The position numbers were made by a program, and so were the translations under genes. A stretch of DNA of 64,000 nt from Sipunculus nudus (lineage: Eukaryota; Annelida; Sipuncula; Golfingiida; Sipunculidae), in the NCBI GenBank assembly GCA_026874595.1, contig CM049319.1, positions 55,042,917 through 55,106,916 on the forward strand. The letters are read 5' to 3'. The notes beneath the pieces are model-generated. The model worked only from the letters and a program-made list of their open reading frames with translations, did not search any database and had not been told where the DNA came from. Every line of letters begins with the position of its first letter. The stretch's first letter is position 1. Shown here piece after piece: positions 37,101 to 47,430 of the stretch.

Positions 37101-37505
37101 AGGCCTGATGGACCCGCAGGCATGATGCCCAACCAACAAAATTTCAGTGCCCACTTCCAGCAGTTTCAACAGCAAATGTACTCTCAGTCGCGGACGGGTT
37201 CCATGATGGGCCCAGGAAATGGTGGTATGATGGGTAGCCCAAATATGGGCCAACCCATGGGCCCTCCAACAAGTATGTGTGGGCCAACAATGGGTCCGGG
37301 AATGAGTGACCCACAGCTAGGCCCCATGAGTGGACCTGGAATGGTGTCCCATCCAGGCATGCCCCCTGCAGGAATGAGGATGGGGGTTCCGGGTATGGGT
37401 CCAGGGGGTCCACCACAGGGTATGATTGGTCCAGGTATGGGTCCTAACGGAATGCCAGGTGGGCCTGGTCAGCAATATAGCAACATGATGCAGGGGCCAT
37501 TGTGA
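34146..37505 (+). CDS. BCL9: BCL9 homologue, large terminal coding exon (HD2, HD3, C-terminal motif)
   Basis: Begins right after TTTATTTCAG in phase 0 (KHPLK...) and runs 1,119 codons to TGA at 37503-37505; the upstream exons, not an internal start, give its 5' end. BCL9/Legless proteins are nuclear scaffolds joining beta-catenin to Pygopus in Wnt-driven transcription. HD2 (34575-34661) reads QLANLRKIQQMLHLFPDS and keeps the L-x-x-I-x-x-x-L face that binds beta-catenin. HD3 (34878-34943) reads EWFKLQQEWLAEKRRR. A basic QKRKRS near 35434 is NLS-like. An eight-glutamine run is at 36291-36314. TIQYLPANP at about 36684 matches the conserved C-terminal QYFP-type motif. The rest is Met/Pro/Gly/Gln-rich low complexity typical of the family. 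Visible length from the WHIM-like exon to the stop is 1,391 residues, close to vertebrate BCL9. All antisense and other-frame open frames here are shadows. Confidence 0.96.
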   Translation, partial: KHPLKTSQCNRPIYTMANTRPSQTNPVTKGPGPMGEPSNPMASVAEWVQQQNANLQQRMNPNVENPAMSPNSGAPGNNPNMWGGQYPNRPPGVSSPNYIMMPGGPGPGPGPGGPPFNQQMMMGPNQMQQSSNLLQSKVPNDKLTPGQLQRREEQLANLRKIQQMLHLFPDSQNQGCPMPNMGMGMNDMNMGPGGMNPGMFPPDRMPGPHRMMQPGGMNGPPMLGSPAGPNNPMAMGQLPPNWDNMTQEQKEWFKLQQEWLAEKRRRNMMMHGQGPPGMPMGNPGQGPPPPYMMNRRMPGPMEPSPTSPNPNGALPSPHINPGMPGGPNDPQAFMFPGQRRQPFDGPGQPVLNGPAGPMPGRNFDPGMMIGMERPQGMYNFKENMPPKSMPTFHRAGNPEPFGASELQPVGTPTSNSSGPTKPPPSYAQAQKRKRSADDLDELYKKLQPAPSPQQINYLNQFEGQELTITKQVNLAYREQGTGSPAAPPTPQDTFNQNQPLQSPLAGAPRGMQPPGGSAAATNNSNPSVSASAVLPSGTSSMPGTPQAPAAPTPTSAPPTPGSGATQRLSHFDPPPASQPTTPTSGNSSKSSMSNITSASLANLAKGVEHLSNQMQQNMMQGGPFHNIQIQGQVNEPCSSRSSTPPTSTNSQSMVSQQGPQASQQHSQPPSVNNTFVNATMSIQQLNIQSVGNPGFSGPGGAPSMQVQQMNHEMMGQQQQQQQQAMGPMGPAGMPGPPGPPINAMSMSQQMQNSSMMGGPHPDQMMQGQRVQQPQRFPSPMGPQMGPGAGPQMPGGPPIPSSGPMPVSSVGMAPSGVPPASCSSPGYRQPSTPVGNASVQIQAKAPNTIQYLPANPPSSQHDPMMTRKSEFEMMQRFQGPPGQGMPGMEPRMPGSKMPPGPGGPEMFPPDLRMHMPAQSPHMGMQPGMMMPNNEQIPGMQYGGPSPGAPHPGMMGNDMVQAQQIQMQSQQMSMHSSSAGPMPPQGMRPDGPAGMMPNQQNFSAHFQQFQQQMYSQSRTGSMMGPGNGGMMGSPNMGQPMGPPTSMCGPTMGPGMSDPQLGPMSGPGMVSHPGMPPAGMRMGVPGMGPGGPPQGMIGPGMGPNGMPGGPGQQYSNMMQGPL

Positions 37506-40500
37506 TGATAAGTGAAGAATAGAGCCGAGAGTGCTCTTGACGGATCAAGCTCAAACAGCCCCTTTTTCAAAAGAGGGGGGGCAGTCATATATAACGTAAG
37601 GGCTAAAAATGCCCTGTACCCCCAGGATAATTTGTTGCCATGACAACCAGCTGGTAATGGGCGGTACCGTAGGATACAGGGTTGATTGTCATATCAGTGT
37701 ATGTCGTGCGTCGGGTAACAAACCCAGCACATGTTAAAACTTGTGAAGTACTCCCACGGTTCTGGAGAAATCTGGAGTATTGGCAGCGGGGCGGATGCCA
37801 TGGATGTGGGCATTAATGCTCATTTCATCACCTTAACTAGCCAGTGTGTGGTATAATAAACAGGGGAACTTTCTCGGACATTTCAGAGACTGATTACAAG
37901 AGACTGACAGTGACACCCCTTGTGAGAAAAGTGATAAATAGCAGGTCACATATGTGTTTGATGATGTTAATTATAATGCAGTCCCTAAAACTGTGTACAT
38001 GCCACTGTCCTTTGTTATTATAAATAAAAAACTTTTCGGGTGGTAAATGGTTATGAAGTACAAATAATGAACACTATTTGTCAGGGCAGGACGACAAGGG
38101 CATGAGCTATGCAAATAAACAGGGGAGCATAAAATGCTAGTGTTCAAACCTGGCGAAATTTATTGTGTATGGAGGAAACTGGGATAAAAATGATGGATCC
38201 TAGTTCACCTTGATGTAGACAAAGCTAATACGGTCAGTAAGGGAGCGATATATTCTTCGTGTGGAGTTCACCACACACCAGTATTACATATGCATTGACG
38301 ACGTCTCTGGGTTTCTATTCATGTCACTCCTTTTTCTTTATTAAAACATCTGTGGTGTACGTTTCCAGTGGAGTGATGATGGTTAGGACGTCAATGTTTA
38401 TTTTTTATCATTAAAATTGTGATATATGACCAGGCTGGAAAATATTCATCAGTTAGTAGAGATGGTAGACGTAGCTAATCATATAATTATGGTCTCAGGA
38501 ATGTCCAGTGATGGAAACAGGATTTTATCTGTCAAAGCTATATTATAGGTGTATACATTTTCTGAAAGCCTAAAATATTGCCAAGATCAGAGTACAGATT
38601 TTTTTCTCCAAAGTACTGTTATGAAGGGTTTCTAGATATTTATTCATGATTATCAATCCTTACTTTATTTGTTGAACATTGTTTTACACAATATTAGAGA
38701 ATAATTGTTGTAAAAAGGGTCAGTGCTATTTCACTGCTAAATTTTCTATGAAATAAATTATATATATATATATATATTTATATAAATTTATTTTATTTTT
38801 ATGGGTCAGCAAATTGGACAGCACAGGCTTTCTGAAATTGATTACATCATATGGTATTACTTTGATAGCTTTCATTGTATTTTACACTTTAAAAGTAAAA
38901 TTTTGTGCTTACATTCCTGAGACAAACTAGTTCATTAAACATTAGCCAGCAAACAGGCCAGGAGACGGGCAGTCTCACACTACGACACAAAATACTTTGT
39001 GTACCCAGAATAACCTTTCTGAACATTGCGCCAGTATTGGATGGTCCCAGCAAAACTTCTTAATTATTTATTTTTGTGCATATATTTAATTTTTATAACA
39101 ACACCAGTGGACCACAAAACACCAAAACTATCAAAATAGTTCATTACTACCTGGTTATTTACAGATGCTTTATAGTGGACCTTATAGAAGCAAAAATAAG
39201 AAGATTCTAGAATGAAAAAAGGCAGAAGTATTTGAATTATAGACATAAGCTTAACAGGTATATCTCAGTTCAAAGAATATCAGTTGCATAGTGACGTTAG
39301 GTTTGCCCTATATTTTTGATCATTTCATAAAGATTATTTTGTAAATGTGTATAACCAGTAATGTTTATTTATAACAAAGTGCGTAGAATTATGGACCCAC
39401 CAGTTTATCACACATGCCTGTGGCATTATTCTGGCAGAAATTTACGAAATTTTAGAGCAGTTATTCATTTGATATCAGCTCATGTCTGCTGTAATATTTG
39501 TTCCCTCTAAAATGTTGACTGAAACAATTGCATGGTTTTACGGTCTGACTCATTGAACCTCTTAATTTTGTACAAGGGACCTATCATTGAAAGAATTAAG
39601 AAAAATAATAAAAGGGTTTGATATAAAAATGAATAAGGAGTCGCTGAACGTTTCTTTCCGTTCAATATTTTCGTGGTCCTTATGTGATAAAGTTGTCTTT
39701 TATTTTGATCGAAATCATTCTCAGTCGCTAGGGGGCGATGTGTACTGGCATTGTCTGGTGCGCTCCAGTAACTACTGAAATTTGTTCACATCACGTGAAA
39801 TGTTGCTAAGGTAACCGTTATAGCTGGGCGAACAACAATCCTTTCAAACACAGGTGCTTCAATATGAGCAATTCGTTATATTTGTTGCAGTATTCTCTGC
39901 TTATAAAATTGTTAATGGGTGAAACGAATGCACTATGAACTGTTTACAGAAGGCATTGTTCTCCCTTATCGCCACTAGATGTCGCACTATGCCGTGGTCA
40001 TTCGATGTCAGTACGAAATGTCGCCACTAGATGTCGTGCAGCCCTAATAATGTCATATCTCATCTCTTACTTTACTTTTGCCCAATAGATGGCGCCACTG
40101 ATCGAACAAATTGAACTTTTTCAAATCCAAGTTTGCAAATTATTTCGTTTACTACAACTGCATTATTTGATTTTAATACTCTTTTTGAGGTACAAAAATC
40201 ACGTTTATGTAAAGGCAGCTGTATTTGCTAACAAAACGATCCGATGAGTGATGCGCCGTCTGTTCGGTGAAAGTGACGGATGTTATTAATGAGGCACATA
40301 TTTAGACTAGTACAGTATCGTAGTATTTAACAAGAGGTTGTTGACGATGGTCAAATCATGAAACTACATATCTTTAAATCGTGTGAATGATGTCATTCTA
40401 AACTAAATCTTCTTGTATAATTTTTTGGCACTGTGATCATGGGTCTTTATTTTCGACTTGTAATATTGTGTAAAATTTATTGTGCCTTGTAAATTTTGTA

Positions 40501-41190
40501 AACTTTTCGGGGAAGATGCGAGTTTTTCTTTCAAGCACATTCACGCTGCGCAGAGTTTAATTGCCTCTTCTCAGAACCAGTTGCAGTAGTAGCAGTTAGC
40601 GAGAATTATTACAGATAGTACGCTTCTTTTTTATGGTATGTGATTACCGTATTATTTCGTTTCAATGCGGAGAAGTGTACCAACTATATTGTAATGGAAA
40701 TCTGGAAAAAGTTCCAGTTTTGGTCACAAGGGGCGCAGATGTAAGGCCGCGTAAGTCCGGCAGGTGGCGCTTCAGATAAGTGGTGACACGAAGCACCAAA
40801 GGCTTCCATGTCACGTGATTGCACGCTTCAGGGTGAGGGGGTCGTCTTCGTATCGGACAATTAGCCATAAAATGACTCATTTTAAATTAATCCTGGTTGC
40901 CGACCACTCAGTACAAAGTGACAAAGTGGGCGCGACAAGTATTCGTAGATACTTGCTATATATTACCATAGTCAGTTCTCAGTTCATTATTTTTTTTATA
41001 TACCGGTCTGATACAGGATGGTCTTTATTTGTAATATCCAAAGCATGCGTGAGCCTTTATGAACAAGAGCATTGTACATAGAATAAACTTCTGTAAATGG
41101 CTGTTATGTTGTGTTGAGGGAAGTTGCCCTCTGCATTGTATATATTAGCTGACTGTTATTTTTATAAGATTGTACTAATAAAATGTTTTA
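37506..41190 (+). other. Probable long 3' UTR and downstream flank of BCL9
   Basis: No further exon is seen. AATAAA occurs at 37855-37860, 38023-38028, 38752-38757, 41082-41087 and 41177-41182; the last is followed by a TG-rich segment (TTGTTGATATT). The sequence is free of the window's repeat families until about 41.6 kb, consistent with a transcribed 3' UTR of up to 3.7 kb. Which site is used cannot be told from sequence. An AT microsatellite lies at about 38758-38780. Confidence 0.45.
39725..40819 (+). promoter_or_regulatory. Cluster of CTCF-like motifs with E-boxes and an RFX X-box
   Basis: Against the CTCF core CCASYAGRKGGCRS the plus strand has TCGCTAGGGGGCGA (39725-39738, 11/14), CCACTAGATGTCGC (39972-39985, 13/14), CCACTAGATGTCGT (40024-40037, 12/14), CCAATAGATGGCGC (40082-40095, 13/14) and CCGGCAGGTGGCGC (40757-40770, 13/14). 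E-box palindromes TCACGTGA lie at 39791-39798 and 40811-40818. GTTGCTAAGGTAAC (39802-39815) matches 13/14 of the RFX X-box. Motif matches are seen; binding and function are inferred. Confidence 0.4.
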
Positions 41191-41641
41191 CATTAATGAA
41201 GAACAGACTTGTTGATATTACTGGAATGCAAGGGTTTGGAAAAATCCGCATGTGAATCTTCTGAATCGGGCCGAGCACTGACAACGCCTCCAGATCATGA
41301 ACGAGACCAGTTTAAAAATTAATTAAAAATGTCATTTATTATTCTGTAATCAGACGACACCTGTTTACTTTCCCATGTGTAGACATTAATTCACGTTCAA
41401 TCCGCCTTGTATGGTAAAAAGATGAACAACCGATAAAGCCTCGCTTCAAGATAATCTTTCTGATTTCAAAAGAGATTCAGATTGGTATAGTTCAAGGTAT
41501 CTCGGATACTCGGAGTCTGATGCATAGGTGTTTTTGTGTGCGGGGATCTCGGGTGACGTCTTGCACAGTAAACTGGCAAGTTCGGCAAAGCTATTCAGAC
41601 CTGCCGGGACTCCGGCTGCATTGCAACACCTTGCACAGACA

Positions 41642-41655
41642 CTGCCATCTGCTGG
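41642..41655 (-). promoter_or_regulatory. Full match to the CTCF core motif, minus strand
   Basis: CCAGCAGATGGCAG on the minus strand matches CCASYAGRKGGCRS at 14/14. It faces the plus-strand cluster at 39.7-40.8 kb and sits just outside the start of the next dispersed repeat. Confidence 0.4.
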
Positions 41656-41659
41656 CAAA

Positions 41660-42540
41660 TGATATAACTTTTTAGCGAACCTGTGAGCTAATGCGATGGT
41701 GCGGCGACGTCTGTCGTGCGTCGTCTGTACGTTAACCATAGCTATCTCAAAAACGGCAGGAGCCAGCATTACCAAATTTTTTTGCAAATAATCAGTCATC
41801 TGAAAAACTCTATCGGATTTTGTTTATCTTTTTGCTAACAGTATTTTCTTAGATTTTATAGGGAAAAGCTAAAAAAAGCTTTAAAAATCTTCTCCGAAAC
41901 TGTCCAGCCAAATTGTCCAATATTTCACAAAAATGATCCCTGGAACAATCTCTCTCAAGTTTGTTCGAATGGTTCCAGTTCGGAGATTTTTGGCCGAGTA
42001 ACAGGAGGTTGAACTTTGTCTTCTGTCCAAAAACCATATTAAAATTTCAGTCTCAGAAACGGCTGGAGCTATCATCACCAAATTTTATGCCAATGTTGGT
42101 CACATGGGTCATATCTGAAATTGAGGTATTGGTGGCGCCACCTGCATCGGCCTTTTTTTGTACGGGGTCATCAGTGCCTGTATCACACTAAGGGCTACAA
42201 AAAAATTTTTTCTCTGAAACCATATGGCCAAAATGTTAAATATCGCACAGAAATGATCCTAGGGTAGTGCTTTCTGAAGTTTGTTCAAATGGTCTATTCA
42301 GTGACTTTTGGCTAGGTTATGGGATGCTGAATTTAGTAATATGCCATAACAGCCCATTTCAGCTCAGTGGCTACAAAGATCTTCTCCTCAAAAACCACTG
42401 GGCCAAATTCCTAAATCTCGCACATAAATTATTCTCAGATGTTTATAATTCAAGTTTGGTCAAATGGTTTTGGTTCAGTGCTTTTTGGCTGAGTTACGGG
42501 AAGCTGAACTAAGCCCGTTTGCTGCATCTTCCTATATGAG
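41660..42540 (+). repeat. TTTTTAGCG-starting dispersed repeat, copy 1
   Basis: Begins ACTTTTTAGCGAACCTGTGAGC and shares ordered blocks with 45610-46495: ATGCGATG, TATCTCAAAAAC, a GTCCAGCCAAATTGT block, ATATTTCAC with ATGATCCC, and GGTGGCGCCACCTGCATC. The body is made of diverged ~200-bp units around CCAAATT...ATATTTCACA. No coding region. Confidence 0.75.
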
Positions 42541-43265
42541 TTATAAACCTGGGAAACGTTTTTCGACTGATGCCACTGAAGCCAGTTTGTTAAATGTTTT
42601 ACAAGAATAATCCCTTTCAATAATTCTAATAATAATTGTCATTTATGGTTCCACATGAATGATTTTTGGCTGAATTATGAAGATTGAATTGAGTCATTTT
42701 ACCATATATGTTAGCTGTGATATGCTGTTACATTAGCCTGGCACCAGTTTATCAGCATCTATTACACCATGCCAATAGACATTTAGATTTCAGGTTATCT
42801 TTGGTTATTACCGACAAGAAAGTTCGTAAAAAAATTTAATTTATGATTTAAGTTATTTCTTCATACCAGGCAGTGTTACAGTCATGGATATTCAGCTCTC
42901 TGTGGCTATATAAAGACAACTGTACATGGATTATAAATTATTGGTATCCCTATTCATTTTAATTCAAGAATATGCCATCAATGAGATATATCTGTATTTT
43001 AATTTTGCATTCAGTATGCATCTGTAATAATTTTACATATATTCCTGATTTCTTTTTTTTTTTTTATAAAAAGTCAATTGAAAAGCATTTTGTATTGGGA
43101 AAATTAATTTCAAAGTTATTTCAAGTAGGGGCCACTTTTGTGTACAGATGGCAGCACTTGGTTTACCATTGGCAGATTGCCAGTGCCTTGATGTTGGCCA
43201 TTAGCCCAGATGATGTTAGCGCTAAAATATTTTTGGCACAGTGCCAGGATTGGAAGAAGTGCAGC
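42541..43265. other. Short AT-rich spacer, nothing recognised
   Basis: Weak traces of the preceding repeat up to about 42.7 kb, then ordinary AT-rich sequence with a T run near 43051. Confidence 0.4.
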
Positions 43266-43535
43266 CAAGTATAGGTCAAGGGTTCACTCAGTGCAGTAGC
43301 TGCATTCTATTTATAGCTTTCGCAGACTGCTCACTGCATCAGATTAGGCACCAAAGTTCACCCTGGATCTATTTATAGCTTTGATAGGCTGCCAACTCTG
43401 TCAGATTGTGCAACAGGTCAAGAGTTCACTCAGTGCAGCCTGATACAGGTCAAAAGTTCACTCAGTCTAGCCAGGTGCAGGTCAAGAGTTCACTCAGTGC
43501 AGTAGCTTGAGGCAGCAATTTGTCACAGTTCACTC
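43266..43535. repeat. Minisatellite carrying four DR2 nuclear-receptor motifs
   Basis: The repeated phrase CAGGTCAAGAGTTCACTCAG encloses two RGKTCA half-sites spaced by 2 bp. DR2 pairs start at 43273 (AGGTCA-AG-GGTTCA), 43415 (AGGTCA-AG-AGTTCA), 43447 (AGGTCA-AA-AGTTCA) and 43479 (AGGTCA-AG-AGTTCA). ATTTATAGCTTT also repeats. Confidence 0.75.
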
Positions 43536-43559
43536 GGGGGCAACTGCCTTACTCCCCTA

Positions 43560-45164
43560 AGCCTTGTCAGTCCTCTGCATCCAACTCTGGGGAAGTTTCA
43601 TGTATTGGACTGATATTTTGACCTGTCTATGCGTCTTTGATGGTATTCTCATTTACAAGACAGGTGGTGCCACCAACATTGACTTTTGCAGTGTATGTGC
43701 CTGCTTATTTCTCCAGAGGAATTTGATACATCAGCCTAAAATTGGGCGTGTTTATACATATCGGGTAGCTTTTTAGTGTAGAAGACTGGTGGCGCCAATT
43801 ACAATTATGTTTGCACAGTGTATGTGCCTGCTTATTTCACAGGAAGGGTTTGACATATCAAACTGCCTGGTGGCACCAATTACAATAATGTTTGCTTATT
43901 TCACAGGAGGGGTTTGACATATCAGTCTAACATTGGGCATATGTACATATCTGTTCGTTGTATAAAAAGACTGGTTGTGCCAGCTACAATCATTGTATCC
44001 GCCAAAACAAAGTTTTGTGGATGCTATGTTTTCAGTCGGACGCCAACGCCACTGCTGCATAGGTTTCCTCCGTAACCACTGGGCAGAATTGTTTGACATT
44101 AGGAAAATCGGGTCACATGTGAACTGCTGCGCCCTCATTTTTGGTTGACCTCTGACCTTTCATTTCTGCCCAGCGTCCATTTGTGCGTCTGTTTCCATAC
44201 ATAAACCCAAATATCTCGGGAACCGTTTGACCGATCAGGCTAAACATTTTGCACAAATGTAGCCCTTGGATAGCTTTATAACATACACTAAAATGGTGGC
44301 GCCACCTGCAACCATTTTTGCACAGCGTCCATCTGTTCATCTGCCTTTGGATAAAAACACTCATATCTCTGCATTGGTTGGACTTACCCACCTGGAATTT
44401 TGCATGTGTATACATCCTGGACAGTTTTCTTGATTTTTATGACAGGTGGCGCCACCTACATTCACGTTTATGTTGCAGACATCCAAGCTCATATCTCGGG
44501 AACCATTTGATCAGTTTGCGCCAAAATTTTTGCATGTGTATAGATTTCCCATAGCTCTTTATCATGCGCAAAACTGGTGGCGCCACCTGCAACAATTTTT
44601 GCACAGCGTCCATCTGTTCATCTGCCTTGGGATAAAATCACTCCTATCTCATTAGTGGATTGAATAATCCACCTGAAATTTTTCAGGTTTATACATCCTT
44701 GACAGCTTTCTTGATATTGTGGCAGGTGGCGCCACCTACATTTATGTATATGCTGCAGATATTCAGGCTTATATCTCAGGACTGGTTTGACATATCCCCT
44801 TGAAATTTTGCATGTGTATAGATCTCACATAGCTCTTAATCATACACAAAATTGGTGGTGCCACCTGCCAGTATTTTTGCACAGCGTCCGTCTGTTTGTC
44901 TGTCGTGGGCTAAAATCACTCGTATCTCAGTAGTTGTTTGACTTATCTGCCTAAAATTTTGCATGTATATACATCTTGGACAGCTTTCTGGATTTTGTGG
45001 TAGGTGGCGCAACCTACATTCACATTTCGGCTGAAGATATCCAGGCTATTATGCAACACACCTCACTTTGATTCCCCTCTCCACTCAATCCATGGCTCAC
45101 TTCACCCGTCCCACTCTGATTATGGCGGATACACGTAGTCGCTTGTTGACTACCCGTATTCTAG
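43560..45164 (+). mobile_element. Helitron-like element, copy 2 with tandem internal units
   Basis: The longer relative of 13390-14253. The clearly alignable part starts at about 44070 (GGTTTCCTCCGTAACC); 43560-44070 has related GGTGGCGCCA units. The 3' end has hairpin GTAGTCG-CTTGT-TGACTAC (45135-45153), seven bases, then CTAG (45161-45164) followed by T. Internal units alternate CAGGTGGCGCCACCTACATT and GGTGGCGCCACCTGCAACA. Open frames on both strands are by-products. Confidence 0.62.
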
Positions 45165-45609
45165 TTTTTGTGTTGTGTGCACCCATGCCAGAATTGCAGC
45201 AGTGATGTTTGTTTAATTGTTTCTTGTTCTAAGTGTTTAGTACTTGCATTGTTTATTTACATGCAACACATGTTCTTGAAAAGTAATGGTCCAGCATTGA
45301 AGCATTATAACTGGTGTAATCTCATTGCACAGGTGCGCATTAGGCCTGTAGGCCTTGTTGTTTCATTGGCCGCAACGCTTCACAGTAAGTCGGCATAGTT
45401 AAGACTATCAAAGCATTGATTTTGATTTTGCATTAGTTCGTGGCAGACAATTATCGATGGCATAGCAGGCCTGTTAACTTTAACAAACGTGAAATTGAAA
45501 ACCGCTCTCCTTCATCATGCAGAGACCACGACTGAGGCGGGTGTATCAGTACAACTGGTATCTTTGGATATTAAACTAGAGGACTTCATATTCATGAATT
45601 ACCAGTGCT
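45165..45609. other. Spacer between repeats, nothing recognised
   Basis: Somewhat less AT-rich than the repeats around it. No exon, RNA gene or repeat match was seen. Confidence 0.4.
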
Positions 45610-46495
45610 GCCATTATACTTTTTAGCGCACCTGTCAGCTTATGCGATGCTGTGGCGACGTCCATACGTTTACCCAAACTATCTCAAAAACAGGAGCTAA
45701 CATCACAAAGTATTATTCAAAAGTCGCCCAGCTCAATAACTTAGTATTTTGCTTATTTTTTTGCTATCTGTATTTACTTGGATTTTATATGGAAAAATCT
45801 AGAAAATCTTTTCTCCCAAACTGTCCAGCCAAATTGTTCAATATTTCACAGAAATGCTCCCTTAAATCATCTCTCTCAAGTACGTTCGAATGGTTTCATT
45901 AAAATGATGTTTTTCCGAGTTGCAGGAAGCTGAATTTAGTCAAAATTTTATGCATATTTTGGTCACATGACTCGTATTTGAAATTTAGGTAATGATGGCG
46001 CCACCTGCATCAACCTTTTATTTTGTACGAGTCATCAGTGCATTAACCCATATTATCTCAGGAATAGTAGGAGCTAGCATCTGATGCCAAACTATGTCAC
46101 AATCAAATGTGGGATTGAGCTTTTTGTGGCGCCATCTGCATTATCTTACATTTTATGAGGAAAAAGCTGGTAAAAAACCTTTGAAAATCTCCTTCTCTGA
46201 AATCATTCAGCCAAATTGTTAAATATTTCACAGAAATGATCCCAGAGACGAGCTCTCTCAAGTTTTTTCAAATGGTGTGGTCGACTTACATTAGTTGAAC
46301 TTAGTCATTTGGCCATGTAAGCATACTAAGATAATGATTTCAGAAACGACAGGAGCTAGCATCATCAAGTGTTGTGCAAATGTGGGTCACTTTTTGGGCC
46401 ACCTACGTACACCTTTTTACGGGCTCATAATTTTAGCCTCTTTCAACTTGGGATGGCTTTATTTGATTACAAGACTCGGTAATGCTGTCTGATTT
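45610..46495 (+). repeat. TTTTTAGCG-starting dispersed repeat, copy 2
   Basis: Direct-orientation relative of 41660-42540, starting ACTTTTTAGCGCACCTGTCAGC. It includes GGCGCCACCTGCATC near 45994 and GGCGCCATCTGCATT near 46128. Confidence 0.75.
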
Positions 46496-46819
46496 CTTTT
46501 CTTTCAGGTTTTGCAGCTTAAATACCCTGCTTACCCCACTGAAAAGCAAGGTGATGTTAAAAATATTAAACTTACACTTTTTACATTTGCATGTCTATAT
46601 ATCTGATATGAGAGCTCTTCAACCTGATCATGCCTTTTAATTTGTTTTGGACATTCATTACTGTAACATTCTTTGAAGCAATTGCCATAAGTTTGGTCTT
46701 TTTTTTTAGTTTGTTGATATCAAATGTCAGACTTGTCAGAATGGAAATCCCTTTGTCAGTGCAGTTTCTGTAATTTTTTTTTAAATTTTTGGTCCAATTT
46801 AGAGAATGTTTATTATTAT

Positions 46820-47430
46820 TAATATCTCAATAAGGGATGCATGGATTGGTTCAAAAATAAACTTGATCGAAGATCTTGGATAGTATTGTCAAGTACCGGA
46901 AACTGGTGGCGCCACCTGTTATTCTTTTTCTTGTTTTCGTGCCGTTTAATACCCCCATCATTGCTACTTAACAATACTGTGAGCATTATAAGTCAAAAAC
47001 TAATGGACAGATTTCTTTCGTATTATGCATATACATAGAAATGGGTTATGGGATGATGTATATATTAATTGGGGTCATGACCTTTCCTGTGAGTGGCCTT
47101 GACCTTGAATATTGCCATATATGGTTAAAATCACACAAAATCACTAATATCTCGATAAGGGATGCATGGATTGGTCCAAAAAATCAACTTGACCGAAGAT
47201 CTTTGATAGTGTTGTCATGTACCGGAAACTGGTAGCGCCACCTGTTATTCTTTTACTTGTTTTCGTGCCGTTTAATACCCCATCATTGCCACTTAACAGT
47301 ACTATGAGTATTATAAGTCAAAAACTAATGGACAGATTTCTTTCATATTATGCATATACATAGACATGGGCTAGGGGATGATATATATTGAAATTGGGGT
47401 CATGAACTTTTCTATGAGAGTGACTTTTTC
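46820..47430. repeat. Tandem duplication, two ~320-bp units
   Basis: Both units begin AATATCTC(A/G)ATAAGGG and continue ATGCATGGATTGGT, a TTGATAG/TTGGATAGT block, TACCGGAAACTGGT(G/A)GC, GCCACCTGTTATTC, TTTCGTGCCGTTTAATACC and AAAAACTAATGGACAG. High identity suggests a recent duplication. A G run at about 47492-47506 follows. Confidence 0.85.

Noticed and set aside
34573-37416. Many antisense and other-frame open frames under the large exon
   Set aside because: Shadows of the Met/Pro/Gly/Gln-rich BCL9 coding sequence.
41446-44655. Open frames of 60-117 codons on both strands
   Set aside because: They lie mostly inside dispersed repeats, share the repeat homology and have no domain.
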